A stretch of DNA of 64,000 nt, taken from NCBI GenBank assembly GCA_963377175.1, contig CAUJNA010001247.1:1032400-1096399 (forward strand), read 5' to 3'. Positions within the stretch are counted from its first letter, which is position 1; each line of letters starts with the position of its first letter. This document shows positions 46,194-57,388 of the stretch, one piece after another. The notes under the pieces are model-generated. The model searched no databases, had not been told where the DNA came from, and was given only the letters and a program-made list of their open reading frames with translations. A program made the position numbers and the translations under genes. The stretch comes from Effrenium voratum (taxonomy: Eukaryota; Sar; Dinophyceae; Suessiales; Symbiodiniaceae).

Positions 46194-46608
46194 TAGTCAT
46201 ATAGCGCTTAATGGTGGCGTTCTCGAAACGATTGCTGCAACAGTTGTGTCTTGTTTAGATAACATTTCAATGGCTATTGGGACAGATCTTTACTGGGCAC
46301 AAGTGAAATGTCAACTTTATGTGACGGAGCCAACTTATCTGGAACCTGAAACACTTCATGAGTGGCTGACAGCTCAGCTGCGCCTTTGGTGTTATTATCT
46401 ATGGATGAATGCTGGATTTTGTTTTACGATTAATGCCTCGTGCTGTTTTAATGAAAATGTAACAGTCCTTAACACACCACCACTTTTCGTGACTGACATT
46501 CAATATGTCTCAGGCGATGTTATTGGTGCTACCTCTGGCGCTGTAACCATTCATGGTTCGCTAATAGACAATGCTGATGCTAGATTTCAATACGTTAGAT
46601 TTACGTAA
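46194..46608 (+). CDS. Orphan ORF in an AT-rich island
   Basis: A frame opens after a stop near 46190 and runs to the TAA at 46608. The first ATG is at 46270, which gives 112 residues. The peptide (for example DLYWAQVKCQLYVTEPTYL, LRLWCYYLWMNAGFCFTINA, FVTDIQYVSGDVIGATSGAV) looks like a folded beta-rich or partly hydrophobic protein, unlike the repetitive peptides around it. Codon use is A/T-ending and contrasts with the GC-rich neighbourhood. I recognise no family. It could be an exon, a transferred gene fragment or an integrated viral fragment. Nothing in the sequence decides between these. Confidence 0.4.
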
Positions 46609-46639
46609 AAGTACTTGTATTAATACGAGTAGCGCCGGC

Positions 46640-47240
46640 AGAGCCGGGGGGGCAGAAGTTTCTACAACAAACGGGACTTAAAGAATTTGCACTGTTGCCG
46701 GTTTCAGCGGGGATGCCCTGCTCCTTGAACACGCCAGAAACATTCGCCCCCGGGTTTCGTGAGCACTCCCACATCAGTTTTCTAAGTTTTTGAGAAGTTT
46801 GTTTTTGATGGCATGGCCAACGCGTTTGAGTTTGCTGGCTTGAAAAACCAAAACACGTTGATGTTTCTGAGATGGATGGATGGATGGATGGATCTTTAAC
46901 GGGCCGCCTGTGTAAAACCTTTCACGGCACCCCTCATCACTCACTTCTCACACGCCGTTCAGGTTTGTCCCACCCCAGGGCCGCCCAGCACTAAAGCTTT
47001 TTCGGTTTAGGGTCATCTACGGTACACGCCTCATTTCTCACCATAGTTTCCACTCATATCTGACCATATGTTTCGTCTCATTTCTGAGCACAGGATGCTA
47101 CTCATTAGTGACCATGTGTTTCCACATAGTAGTGACCGTGCTGCGTAGATGTACGCACACATGTAGCACACAGCGGGTGAGAGGTCGGCATGAAGATGTT
47201 TGGTAAGGGCTCTGTCAGGGGGAGCAACCCAAGCCTCTGG
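46640..47240. other. No recognisable gene; GGAT microsatellite
   Basis: A (GATG)n tract of about five units lies at 46872-46894. CTCATTTCTGACCATA-like units repeat weakly at 47.03-47.13 kb. No gene. Confidence 0.55.
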
Positions 47241-47725
47241 AGCAAGACGGCATGAGAAGCTCACACTGTGCCTTGCTCAAAGGCAGCGGCCAAAGAATGG
47301 CAAGGCGCCGAGCGCAGACCGGAGGGCGCCGAGGGAAGACCGGATAGGCCCGGGTACAGACCGGGAAGGCCCCGAGAGGGCTGCGACAAAAGGCCGGGAA
47401 GGCGCCGAACGCCGAACACAGACCGGGAAGGCGCTGAGCAACCGCCGGGAAAGCGGAAGGCGGTCAGCGAACACTAGAAGGCGCTCGAAAAGACCGGGCA
47501 GGTCTTGGCTACTGACCGGGAAGCCGCCGCGAAAGGACCGGGAAGGCGGCGAGGAAAGACCGGGAAGGCCCCGAAAAAAGAGCGGGAGACCGGGAAGGCC
47601 CCGGCAAACGACCGGCAAGGCGTCGAGCAAAGACCGGAAAGGGTCCGGGAAAGGACCGGGAAGGCTCCAAGAAGGCTGCGACAAAAGGCCCGCCGAGGGA
47701 AGCGCTCAGCCACCAGCACCTGCTC
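47240..47725. repeat. Minisatellite with core GACCGGGAAGGC, first array
   Basis: Units of about 20-35 bp share ACCGGGAAGGC and differ in the spacer (GCCGAG, CCCCGAG and others). It belongs to the same family as the large array at 48.57-50.61 kb. The 233-codon plus frame is repeat-derived. Confidence 0.88.
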
Positions 47726-48385
47726 GCCGTGACCATTGCGGTTGGCCTGGCCGGATGCCTGTTACTGTCCACTTGCGCACATTGAGGAGGGCGCCCGATC
47801 CCGGCACGCCCCCTCTGGAAACTGAAAGCAGAGGCAACTGCCCCTGTGTTCCGCCGGCGTGTTCAACCATCCCAGGCTACTCTGCGCCTGCCCGTCTGTG
47901 AGCGAAGCACCTTCCCGGCTGCCTGTCTTAACCTCTGCGTGGCCTCCGAGCAAGCCAAAGTCGGGGCTTGAACGCTCAGCGCCTTGGAAACGCGTAAGCC
48001 GAGCTCCTCTGCAGCAAACTCATGGGCATCCTTGGGCTGAAGCACACAGTGCGCTTGCAGTAAGCACACTGCGTGCTCAGCACCAATCACCAAGGCTCTG
48101 CTCGGGCAGGACCAAGACCTTGCTGAGTGCGCTTGCCCGGTCTTTGGCCCCACGAGGTTACTGCAAGATGCCCGCACCGGCCTTCCCCCTCCGGCCTGCC
48201 ACGGCTCGGCGGTCTCGCTTGCGTCCCCCGTGGCCGGATTGGCTTTCGCCCGCCTGATCTGGGGACGATTCTGTCCCCGGCATCTGGCACTGCTTTGCGA
48301 CTTGCAGAAAACGGATGACGGCCCTTCTCGCGGCCGGTCTTTCCGCGCATGATATCGAAGCCAGCAGAGCAAAGCGAATCCTTGG
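47726..48385. other. No recognisable gene
   Basis: Overlapping frames on both strands without motifs. It separates the two related minisatellite arrays. Confidence 0.45.
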
Positions 48386-48515
48386 AAACTAGCAAACAAA
48401 GAAACCAACAGAAACAAACAAGGCAAGAAACAAACAAAGCAACAACAAGCAAACAAACCAGCAGACCAAGAAAGAAACAAACCAAGAAACAAAGAAATCA
48501 AGAATCGCACGCGCA
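48386..48515. repeat. CAAA-rich simple sequence
   Basis: A run of AAACAAAC / AAGAAAC units with very little T. Confidence 0.85.
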
Positions 48516-48572
48516 CACACACACAAAACAACATGAACTTGTACTACGCTCGTACGGGCCGCATTGCGCCTT

Positions 48573-50612
48573 ACTGCTCCGGGAAGGCGTCGAGCATTGA
48601 CCGTGAAGGCTGCGGGGCAAGATCGGGAAGGCGTCGAGGAAGGACCAGGAAGGCGTCGAGCAATGACCGGGAAGGGTCGAGCAAAGACCGGGAAGGAGCC
48701 GAGCAAAGACTGGGAAGGCTGCAAGGAAGGGCGCCGAGCAACGACCGGGAAGGCGTCGAGCGCAGCCTTCCCAGTGTTTGCTCAACGCCTTCCCACTCTT
48801 TGCTCGACGCCTTCCCGGTCATTGCTCGACGTCTTCCCGGTCTTCTCCCGGGGCTTTCTCGGTCATTGCTCGACGCCTTCCCGGTCATTGCTCGACGCCT
48901 TCCCGGTCTTTCCCCGCAGCCTTCCCGGTCTTTCCCCGCAGCCTTCCCAGTCTTTGCTCAACGCCTTCCCGGTCTTTGCTCGACGCCTTCCCGGTCTTTG
49001 CTCGACGCCTTCCCGGTCATTGCTCCACGCCTTTCCGGCGCCTTCCCGGTCTTTCCCCGCAGCCTTCCCGGTCTTTGCTCGACGCCTTGGCCTTCCCGGG
49101 AAGGCTGCGGGGAAAGACCGGGAAGGCGTCGAGCAGTGACCGGGAAGGCTGCGGGGAAAGAGCGGGAGGGGTGGGGGGAAAGACCGGGGAGGCTGCGGGG
49201 AAAGACCGGGAAGGTGTCGAGCAATCAACGGCAAGGTGTCGAGCAATGACCGGGCAGGAAAGAGCGGGAAGGCCCGGCGTCGGGAAAAGACCGGGGCCCC
49301 GGAAGAAGACCGGGAAGGCGCTGAGGAAGGACCGGGAAGGCGTCGAGCAAAGACCGGGAAGGCCCCGACGAGACCGGGAAGGCGTGAACCGGGAAGACGT
49401 CGAGGAAGGACTGGGAAGGCTGCGGGAGAAGACCGGGAAGGCGTTGAGGAAGGACCGGGAAGGTGTCCAGCAAAGACAGGGAAGGCCCCGGGAAGAGACC
49501 GGGAAGGCGTGGGAAGGCGTCGAGCAAAGACTAGGAAGGCTGCGGGAAAAGACCGGAAAGGCGTCCAGCAATGACCGGGAAGGCGTCGAGCAAAGACTGA
49601 GGCGTCGAGCAATGACCGGGAAGGCGTCGAGCAAAGACCGGGAAGGCGTCGAGCAAAGACCGGGAAGGCGTCGAGCAATGACCGGGAAGACGTCGAGCAA
49701 TGACCGGGAAGGTGTCGAGCAAAGAGCGGGAAGGCTGCGGGGAAAGACCGGGAAGGCGTTGAGCAGTGACCGGGAAGGCTGCGGGGAAAGAGCGGGAGGG
49801 CTGCGGGGAAAGACCGGGAAGGCTGCGGGGAAAGACCGGGAAGGTGTCGAGCAATGAACGGGAAGGTGTCGAGCAATGACCGGGAAGGCCCCGAAGAAAT
49901 TAGCGCAGGAAGGACCGGGAAGGCGTCGAGGAAAGAGCGGGAAGGCCCGGCGTCGAGCCAGGACCGGGAAGGGAGAAGACAGGGAAGACGTCCAGGAAGG
50001 ACTGGGAAGGCTGCAGGAAAAGCCGGGAAGGCGTCGAGCGAAGACCGGGAAGGCCCCGACGAGACCGGGAAGGCGTGGACCGGGAAGACGTCGAGGAAGG
50101 ACTGGGAAGGCTGCGGGAAAAGACCGGGAAGGCCCCGGGGAGAAGACCGGGAAGGCGTTGAGGAAGGACCGGGAAGGCGTCGGCAAAGACCGGGAAGGCC
50201 CCGGGACAAGACCGGGAAGGCGTGGGAAGGCGTCGAGCAAAGTAGGAAGGCTGCGGGAAAGACCGGAAAAGCGCCCAGCAATGACCGGGAAGGCGTCGAG
50301 CAAAGACTGGGAAGGCCCCGGGAGAAGACCGGGAAGGCGTCGAGCAAAGTGCCGGGAAGGCGTCGAGCAAAGTGCCGGGAAGGCTGCGGGGAAAGACCGG
50401 GAAGGCGTCGAGCAATGACCGGGAAGGCGTCGAGCGAAGACCGGGAAGGCGTCGAGCAATGGCCGGGAAGGCGTCGAGCAATGGCCGGGAAGGCGTCGAG
50501 CAAAGACCGGGAAGGCCCCGGGAGAAGACCGGGAAGGCGTCGAGCAATGACCGGGAATGCGTTGAGCAAAGACCGGGAAGGCGTCGAGCAATGACCGGGA
50601 AGGCGGCAGAAG
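48573..50612. repeat. 22-bp minisatellite array with internal inverted block
   Basis: The fixed core GACCGGGAAGGC is followed by one of a few spacers, mainly GTCGAGCAAA/T, CCCCGGGAGAA or TGCGGGGAAA. Orientation is direct from 48573 to about 48764, reversed from about 48765 to 49094, then direct again to 50612. The first switch is bounded by GGGAAGGC (48747-48754) and GCCTTCCC (48765-48772). The second lies at the perfect palindrome GCCTTCCCGGGAAGGC (49090-49105). The long frames (568, 549, 359 and 246 codons) are simple translations of the array. Confidence 0.95.
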
Positions 50613-50679
50613 TTCCTGGGCCGTGGATTTTCCTGTCTTTTTGGTGGATATTCCCGCTTTTGCCATTCTAGTGCCTCAA

Positions 50680-53180
50680 ACTCCAGTGCTCCTCTAGTGC
50701 TCCGCTAGTGCTCCTCAGGTGAGCCTCTTGTGCTCATTCAACTCCGCTGCTCCCTATCTGGTGCTGGTTCTCATTTAGTGCTCCTTCGGTGATCCTCCTC
50801 TAGTGCTTATTCTAATCCTCTAGTGCTCGTTCTAGTGGATCCTCTAGCACGTGTCTAGTGCTCCTCAATGCTCTTCTAGTGATGGTCTAGTGACCCTTTT
50901 GTGCTCTTCCAGTCATCTTCCAATGTTCCTGTATTCCTCTTCTATTGCTCCTCTAATGGTCTTCTAGATTCTGTGGTGCTCATCTAGTGATCTTGTAGCG
51001 TCTAGTGACTGTTGGGGGGGTCTCTAGTGGTCCTCTAGTGCCTCTCGATTGCTAATTCTTGTTCTCCCCTAGTGATCCTCCAGTGCTCCTCCAGTGCTAG
51101 TGCTCCTCTAGTCTCGCAGCGCGCTTTTAGTGCTCCTCTAGCGCTTCTCTGGTGATAGTCTAGTGACACTCTTGTGCTCCTCTAGTGATCTTCTAATGTT
51201 CCTCTAGTCCTCCTCTATTGCTCCTCTAGTGCTCTTCTAGTGATTCTCCAGTGCTCATCAGCTGAGCTGAAACTACAAGCTTTGCAGGAGAAGCTCCGAG
51301 GAAGAGCACTTGCGGAGCAGTAGAGGATCACTACAGGAGTCTTGCAGGAGCACGACACAGGAGCAGAAGAGAAGCGCACTCTAGGAGCGCTGGCGCAGCT
51401 TCCAGACGAGTACTAGAGGAGCAGGAAATGAGCACCGGCGACACACTCCCAGAGCACAACAGGGTGCTAGCAGAGCACTAGAGGAGCATTAGAGGAGCAG
51501 AAGAATAGCACAAGAAGAGCACTAGACGAGCGCTACAGGGTGGCACTAGATTACCAGCAAAGGCACTAAAGCAAACACTAGAAGCTTCAAAGCACGAGAG
51601 GCACTTGATGAGGAGGAGAGGAACATTGGCAAAGCCCTAGCTGAACATTGCAACATCACTAGAGGCATGGTGGAAGAGCGCTGTAACGGAGCACTAGGGG
51701 ATCACTAGATGAGCACTGGCGAATCCGTAGAAGAGCACTAGAGAAGCAATTACAGGAGGACTAGAGGAACATTCGAAGATCACTCGAGCAACACAAGAGA
51801 CTAGAAGAGCGCTGGAGGAGCATTAAAAGCGCGCTGAGAGGATCGTTGGAGGAGCACTGCACTAGAGGAGCACTAGAGGAGCACTCAAATCAGCACTGGA
51901 GGATCAACTAAGGGAGCGCTAGAGGATCACTAAAGGAGCACGAAATGAGCGCTAGAGGATGACTGGAGGAGCACTAAATGAGCACTGGAGGAGCACTAGA
52001 GGAGTACTCAAATGAGCACTTGAGGATCGCTGGAGGAGCGCTAGAATGAGCAAGGATCACTAGAGGAACAGCAGACGAGCAGTAGAGGAGCACTAGGGAG
52101 CACTAGAGGATCACTATAAAAAGAGCACGAGAGCATCGCTCAAGTGCGTGAGCACTACAGGATCACACTCCAGGATCACTAGAGAAGCACTAGCATGAGC
52201 ATTAGACAATCAGTAGAGGAGCACTAGCGGAGCACCAGAGGAGCATTGGAGGAGCGCTAGAGGATTACTAGAGGATCACTAGCTGCGAACTAGAATGAGC
52301 AATCGAGGAGCACTAGAGAATCACTAAAAAAAGCACTAGAGGATCACTAGGGAGAACCAGAATGAGCAATCGAGGAGCACTAGAGGCCCCCCAACAGTCA
52401 CTAGACGCTGCCAGAGCACGAGAGGCACCTCAAGAGCACTTGAGGATCACTAGATGAACACGACAGAATCACTAGAAGACCACTAGAGAAGCAATAGAAG
52501 AGAAATACAGGAGCACTAGAAGATTACTGGAGGAGCAAGAGGGGCACTAGAGGATCACTGGGGGAGAACTAAAATGAGCAATCGAGGAGCACAAGAGGAT
52601 CACTAGAGGATCACTAGAGGGGCACCAGAATGAGCACTAGAGGATTAGAATAAGCACTAGAGGAGCATTAGAGGATCACTCAAGGAGCACTGAATGAGAA
52701 CTTGAGGATCAGAAAAGACTAGAGGTTCTCTAGAGGAGCACTAGCACTAGAGGAGCACTAGAGGATCACTAGAGGAGCATTAGAGGATCACTCAAGGAGC
52801 ACTGAATGAGAACTTGAGGATCAGAAAAGGCTAGAGGTTTTCTAGAGGAGCACTAGAATGAGAACTAGAGGAGCACTAGAGGATCACTAGTGGAGCAGAG
52901 AATGAGCACTAGAGGAGCACTAGATGAGCACTAGAGGACCACTAGAGGAGCACTAGAGGATCACTTTGGGAGCACAAAACCAGCACTAGAGGGTTATGAA
53001 AGGAGCACTAGATAAGCACTACCGGAGCACCACAGGAGCACTGTGGGAGCACTAGAGGATCACCTGAGGAGCACTCGAGCGCTAGAGGATCACTAGAGGA
53101 GAACTAAAGGAGCACTAGAGGATCACTGGAAAAGCACTGAATGAGCACTGGAGGAGCACGGATCACTAGAGGAGCACCAT
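50680..53180. repeat. 11-12 bp array (GCTCCTCTAGT) with two facing halves
   Basis: From 50.69 to about 51.26 kb the units read CTAGTGCTCCTCTAGTGATC. From about 51.29 to 53.17 kb they read GAGGAGCACTAGAGGATCAC, the reverse complement. A second small forward patch lies at 53.39-53.45 kb. Stops are frequent in all frames, so no long ORF is present. A ~110-bp tandem duplication (about 52667-52742 and 52778-52853) lies inside. Confidence 0.93.
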
Positions 53181-53700
53181 ATTGTTGCCAACCAGCAGCA
53201 GTGTGTCGCTGGAGGCTTAAGAGCGGCGCGGGATGCGCATGAGAGCAAACCCTGAAGAGGCGCCAGCTGTTCATTGCCTGATTATGTGAGGAGACCTGGA
53301 CAAGTGCTTAAAATCAGCGGAAGAAGAAGTTTATGTTTGGGGCGGCCGGAAGTTTGGATTTTCTGGCTTTTTCAGAGGTTGCGGCCTAGTGATCCTCTAG
53401 TGCTCTTGCATTGATTTTGCAGCGCTCTGCTGCCACGCCTCTAGTGCTGTTGCAATGTTCATCTAGGGCTCATGAAGTGCCTGGTCACAAGTAAGTGAAT
53501 TCCATGGTCATAAATAAGGGAAGTTGATGGTCAAATATAAGCAAGATGCATATGGCCAAAACATATGGCCATATTTGAGTGCCGAGCCGTCATCTACCCC
53601 CCTATCCAAAGGGCTTAGGTTCAACCAAAGTAGGAGCTCAACTTGAAGCAAGCAATCCACCCCCAACCCCCTATCAAGGGGCTGAGGAGCTTGAGCTTTG
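53181..53700. other. No recognisable gene
   Basis: Mixed sequence after the array. CATGGTCATAAATAAGGGAA / GATGGTCAAATATAAGCAAG form two imperfect short repeats near 53.51-53.55 kb. Confidence 0.45.
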
Positions 53701-53705
53701 CTAAG

Positions 53706-54146
53706 CCCTAAACCTTAAACCCTAATTCCTACCAGGCCGTATCCCACCCTTACGGGCGGTGTATACTCACATAAAGCGCCGGTCAGCGGCCTTTCTCCGC
53801 AGGCATGGGTGGCGCCTTGAGAGCGGGGCAAATGATTGCTTAGAAGCAACTCTTGGCTGCACCCTTTGATTCATTCAGCGCCCCCGCTGCTCCTTAATTA
53901 GTGGAAGCGGGCTGGCGCCTTGAGAGTGGGGCGAATGAAACTCTGCCCCGCGTCGTAGTCTGGGGGTCTGGCTCTTTTTGAACTTAAACAGCCGGGCGCT
54001 TTTCCCTTACACTTTCCCCGCGCACTCGCCTTCGCGGCGCTCGCTTCGCGCCTTGTTTCTTCCGGAGCTAGCTTGCTATCTGACGCGCCCCGCTCGAGCG
54101 GATGCGCTTGTGTGCGAGAATTTAGGGCGCAAGCCCTAAACCCTAA
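53706..54146. repeat. Interstitial telomere-like heptamers
   Basis: CCCTAAACCTTAAACCCTAA at 53706-53725 and CCCTAAACCCTAA at 54134-54146 match the TTTAGGG-type repeat used at plant, algal and dinoflagellate telomeres. An inverted TTTAGGG at 54121-54127 faces the second copy. Further degenerate CCCTAA and CCCGAAACCCTA units occur near 54355-54375. Confidence 0.6.
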
Positions 54147-55361
54147 TAGGAAGTGTTTTGGGTGGTTTCCTGCGCTCGCCATAGAGGGTGGGAAAATAGA
54201 AGAGCTCGCGCTGATCTATTGGCCAAGCGCTGCAAGGAAAATGTGTTGCGCCTCCGCGGCTGCAGTCCGCCGCCACCCCTACTGCAGCCCTGGCTGCATG
54301 GGAGGCGGCAAAAGCCCCCGCGCGCAAGCATGTCGACCGCGCTCGCTGCAACGCCCTAATTAAGCCCGAAACCCTAGCGACCTCCTATCGGCGCTCGTCG
54401 CAGAGGAGCGCAACTCGGCCGTGCCGGACTTTGCTCTGCGCCAGCACCAATGCAGCTGCTGCGACCAAGCACTTGCGGTACGGCGCTCGGCCTTGAGTTT
54501 AAGGTTTAGCAACCCCAAACCTTCGACGAACCGCAGCGACCCGTCAGCATTCACGGTAAAACGGTTCTGCGTGATTCTTGAAGCTCCAGCTGCAAGCAGA
54601 TTTTCATGGCCATTGATAAACTGGCAATACATAAAGGTGATAAATTGCTTGTACGGCGCAATGTTCGACCACCCCTCCCAAGCTGAAATCTACTGTAAGT
54701 CTAAGGGGCTGCTTTTCTCCGGCCGTTGATAAATTGCTTGCGGTGTTGCCCTGCAAGGCGTGCAAAAAGACAAGGCTTTTTCGGCGTCAGCGACGCGGGC
54801 ATGTGTTGGCGCCCGCGCCTTGCGTTTGCTGCCTCGCCCGCGGTGTAGCCTTGCGATCTCTGCGCGGCCGCAAATTCGGCAACCTCCGCACTGCGATTGG
54901 GAACGTCCGCTGCGCGTCATTTTTGTCGCACGCTTCCCCTTCGGGGGAGCCGAGATTTAGATTTCGTCGACGGCCCGTCGACGGCGTTTGTCGACGTTTG
55001 TGCCGCGAGTCAAGTTTTTGCGCCTGCGCCAGGCTAGACAAACTCGGCAGCTAAAGACTGAAAATGTCCGCCTCAGCCGCCCGATTTTGCTTGAGCCGCG
55101 TCGGCTGCTTATCGTCTTGCCGCCTCGCGGCGAGACTTTGCGCGATGTCGGACGTTGTCGGCGAGCGCCGAAAAGTTCTGTTCGTGGGATTTGGCCTTAA
55201 AATAATTAGATTTGTCCTATTTTTTGTGTTTTCATGTGTTCTGTGTGCATGGTTTTTGTGTGTGTGTGTGTGTGCATGCAAAAAGTGCATGTTGTTGCAA
55301 GTGTTGGACACAAGAACTCAGTTTGGGACAGCATGTGGGGCGAGGCCCTGAAAGCAACTGA
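54147..55361. other. No recognisable gene; GT microsatellite
   Basis: Frames of 60-106 codons overlap on both strands without motifs. A (GT)n tract lies at about 55254-55274. Confidence 0.45.
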
Positions 55362-55547
55362 GGCGGCTAGCCGCCATGCATGGCAAGGAAACTGTGGAAC
55401 ACAACACACAGTTAAAGTTCTCAGAAGGCGGCTAGCCGCCCTTCATGGCCATACACCCTGGCAGGCAGCAAAGGACCTTCAGGGGGCAAGGGCCTTAAGG
55501 GGGCAAGGACCTTAAGGGGGCGACATGCAGACTCTTTTTTCCACACC

Positions 55548-56068
55548 TCAAAGCGACATGTATGCATGCATGACCTCTGCGGCTAGCCGCTGCTTGGTCA
55601 TAGTGCCTTCGGCACATGACCTGCACCCCCTGCAAAGGTGCGACCACCTGCCAGCATTCTGCTCCAGGTGGTTCACCCTCACACGCGCGCCCAGCCGGGC
55701 CAGCACATGGGCAAAAAGCCACAAGACCGCAACTGAACGGTGGCGTCCTGCTCTGCAGAAGATGCCTAGTCTGGCCTCTTTCTGGGCAGAAGGCAGCTGA
55801 GCCACCCAGGCTTTGACCTCGCCGAGCAGCACAAGCAACTCCGCATGCGCAAAGACACGGGCAAGGGTCACATCGTGATAGCCAGGGTGGAAGCCAAGGT
55901 CATCACCATCTTCAGTGTGGCGGTTCCAAGCTCGATCTGGGTCGTCAATGCGAAGGCACGAAATGGTGAGATCCAACTCATCAGGGCACGCGTTCACTCC
56001 TCGGAGGCCCCAGCTGGCCAAGAAGATGGTCTTGCCCTCCAAGGGCAGAGGCGTGACACAAGCAGCTC
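55548..56068 (-). CDS. RapZ-C / CX5R phosphatase-like domain, probable last exon
   Basis: The frame holds KTIFLASWGLRGVNACPDELDLTISCLRI, close to the SFGF-x-G...DxRFL start of RapZ C-terminal domains. It then has FHPGYHDVTLARVF and ARLGIFCRAGRHRSVAVLWLFAHVLARLG, whose C-R-A-G-R-H-R-S is a Cys-X5-Arg-Ser loop like those of RapZ-C (CTGGxHRS) and protein phosphatases. The open frame extends upstream to about 56200 without any ATG. Its upstream part is a pyrimidine run ending TTTTGCTGCAG, a good 3' splice site, so the exon probably starts at 56068. The stop is at 55548. In bacteria RapZ-C binds small RNA, but a function here is not implied. Confidence 0.5.
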
Positions 56069-56200
56069 CTGCAGCAAAAGGCCACAAGAGAAAAAAAAGA
56101 ACAGAGGGCCAACCACAGTATCCAAAAAACAAGCTGACAGTTTGGTCAAAAAAGCTGCCTTCGCCACGTGTTCGGCAGGGAACAGCGCCAGTGCCTCAAG

Positions 56201-56461
56201 CTAAACAGCTGCCAACTGCCAACCATTTCCACTGAAACACCAACACAAAACAAGATGGCTAGCCATCAACAACACTGCAAAGTTCATGCCATGAAAGCTC
56301 AAGCTGCTTCGTCGCCAAGGCGGCGACCTGCTCCGGCTAGCCGGGGCTGCAGGTGCTTTTGCGGAAGCCTTTGTGGTCACTCCGGGCACTGAAGGCCTTG
56401 ACTCAGCTTCAGGTGGCGGCATCGCTGCTGGACCTAGCAATTTGGGAGCAAGGTGGACCAA
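56201..56461 (-). CDS. Possible middle exon with RSRSPPWRR
   Basis: The frame includes PPPEAESRPSVPGVTTKASAKAPAAPASRSRSPPWRRSSLSFHG, a disordered Ser/Arg-Pro segment of a kind common in dinoflagellate proteins. A palindromic GGCTAGCC site (56333) lies within it. Splice borders are uncertain, and it may join the 56759 and 56068 pieces into one gene. Confidence 0.3.
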   Translation of the reverse strand: MVHLAPKLLGPAAMPPPEAESRPSVPGVTTKASAKAPAAPASRSRSPPWRRSSLSFHGMNFAVLLMASHLVLCWCFSGNGWQLAAV

Positions 56462-56759
56462 CTAACTTTGTTCCCACAAACAAAATGGTCAAAGCCCAAA
56501 AAACAAGCACTTGCCAGAGCAGTGCCAGGGAGCCTGCCACTGCGCTGACACAAGTCCCAGTGATTATCTCCAGGACACACCGCCGTGCCAGTTGCACCTG
56601 CACGTTGTTCTGGCCTGTGATGCGAAGCACTCGCGGCCCATTGTTCCTGGAGCGAACGCTGACCTCGCAGGACGTGGCCAAACGGACGTTCGCGCGGTCA
56701 GCAGCAGTGAAGGTGACCTGCTCCATGCCTTCAATCACCTCCTGGTGCGTAATGGTCAT
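56409..56759 (-). CDS. Small ORF or first exon, unknown
   Basis: A true ATG in a favourable context (GCAGCCATGACC) starts MTITHQEVIEGMEQVTFTA, then ADRANVRLATSCEVSVRSRNN and VLRITGQNNVQVQLARRCVLEIIT. The later part turns very hydrophobic (LALLWQVLVFWALTILFVG), which is either a membrane segment or intron read-through. Because the downstream RapZ-C-like frame has no ATG, this could be its first exon. I recognise no family. Confidence 0.35.
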   Translation of the reverse strand: MTITHQEVIEGMEQVTFTAADRANVRLATSCEVSVRSRNNGPRVLRITGQNNVQVQLARRCVLEIITGTCVSAVAGSLALLWQVLVFWALTILFVGTKLVGPPCSQIARSSSDAAT

Positions 56760-57388
56760 GGCTGCTAAGCAAGCTGGCTGCTAAACTGCTTACATGATGC
56801 CTGCTGCATGCTGTTGTGATTGCTGATGTCTGCTGAAAGCTTGGCAACTGGACATCAAGTTTCCATCCCCAGACTTGAGGGTGCCAAACACCAAGGCTTC
56901 AAGTTCCAAACTTCAATCAAACCCATTGCCAATCAAGAAAACCCAAGAACACATGATGGGCTGACTTTCTGACAAGTTGCGGCTAGCCGCAAGTGAAGTT
57001 GATTCAACACAGGAGCGTGGCTAGCCACAAGCTCCACAGCAACCATGGCAGCCTGGAAGTCACGAAAGCTCACAAAACCTAGCCCATGACATGAAGAATC
57101 ATTCTGACATAACCTCCCATCTAAAGGATTAAGGTGAAAGGGGGGTATATTGCAAAGTGGCTAGCCACAGGTCAGTTACACTTCAATGTGCTTGTCAAAC
57201 AAGCAAGCTGAATCATGGATGGCCAAAAACAACAAACACCTGAGTTGAGCAAGACATGTGAAGAGACATACTGCGCTCAGGACACAAGCAGTAACTTTTG
57301 GCTCGCACTCATGCTGGCATCTGGATTTGGATTCCTCGGAATCAGGCCAGCAGCCCCGAGATTTAAAGCAGAAGGACAAAAAGGTGGC
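56760..57388. other. Intergenic spacer with three GGCTAGCC palindromes
   Basis: No supported frame. Palindromes at 56977, 57017 and 57157 lie here, downstream of the 1,188-residue gene. Confidence 0.6.

Noticed and set aside
48863..50569. Long frames of 568, 549, 359 and 246 codons on both strands
   Set aside because: They translate a 22-bp minisatellite whose unit length and lack of stops keep several frames open at once. The peptides are simple repeats.
48573..50612. CRISPR-like regular repeats
   Set aside because: The spacers are of only a few types and repeat themselves. There is no leader or cas gene, and the genome is eukaryotic.
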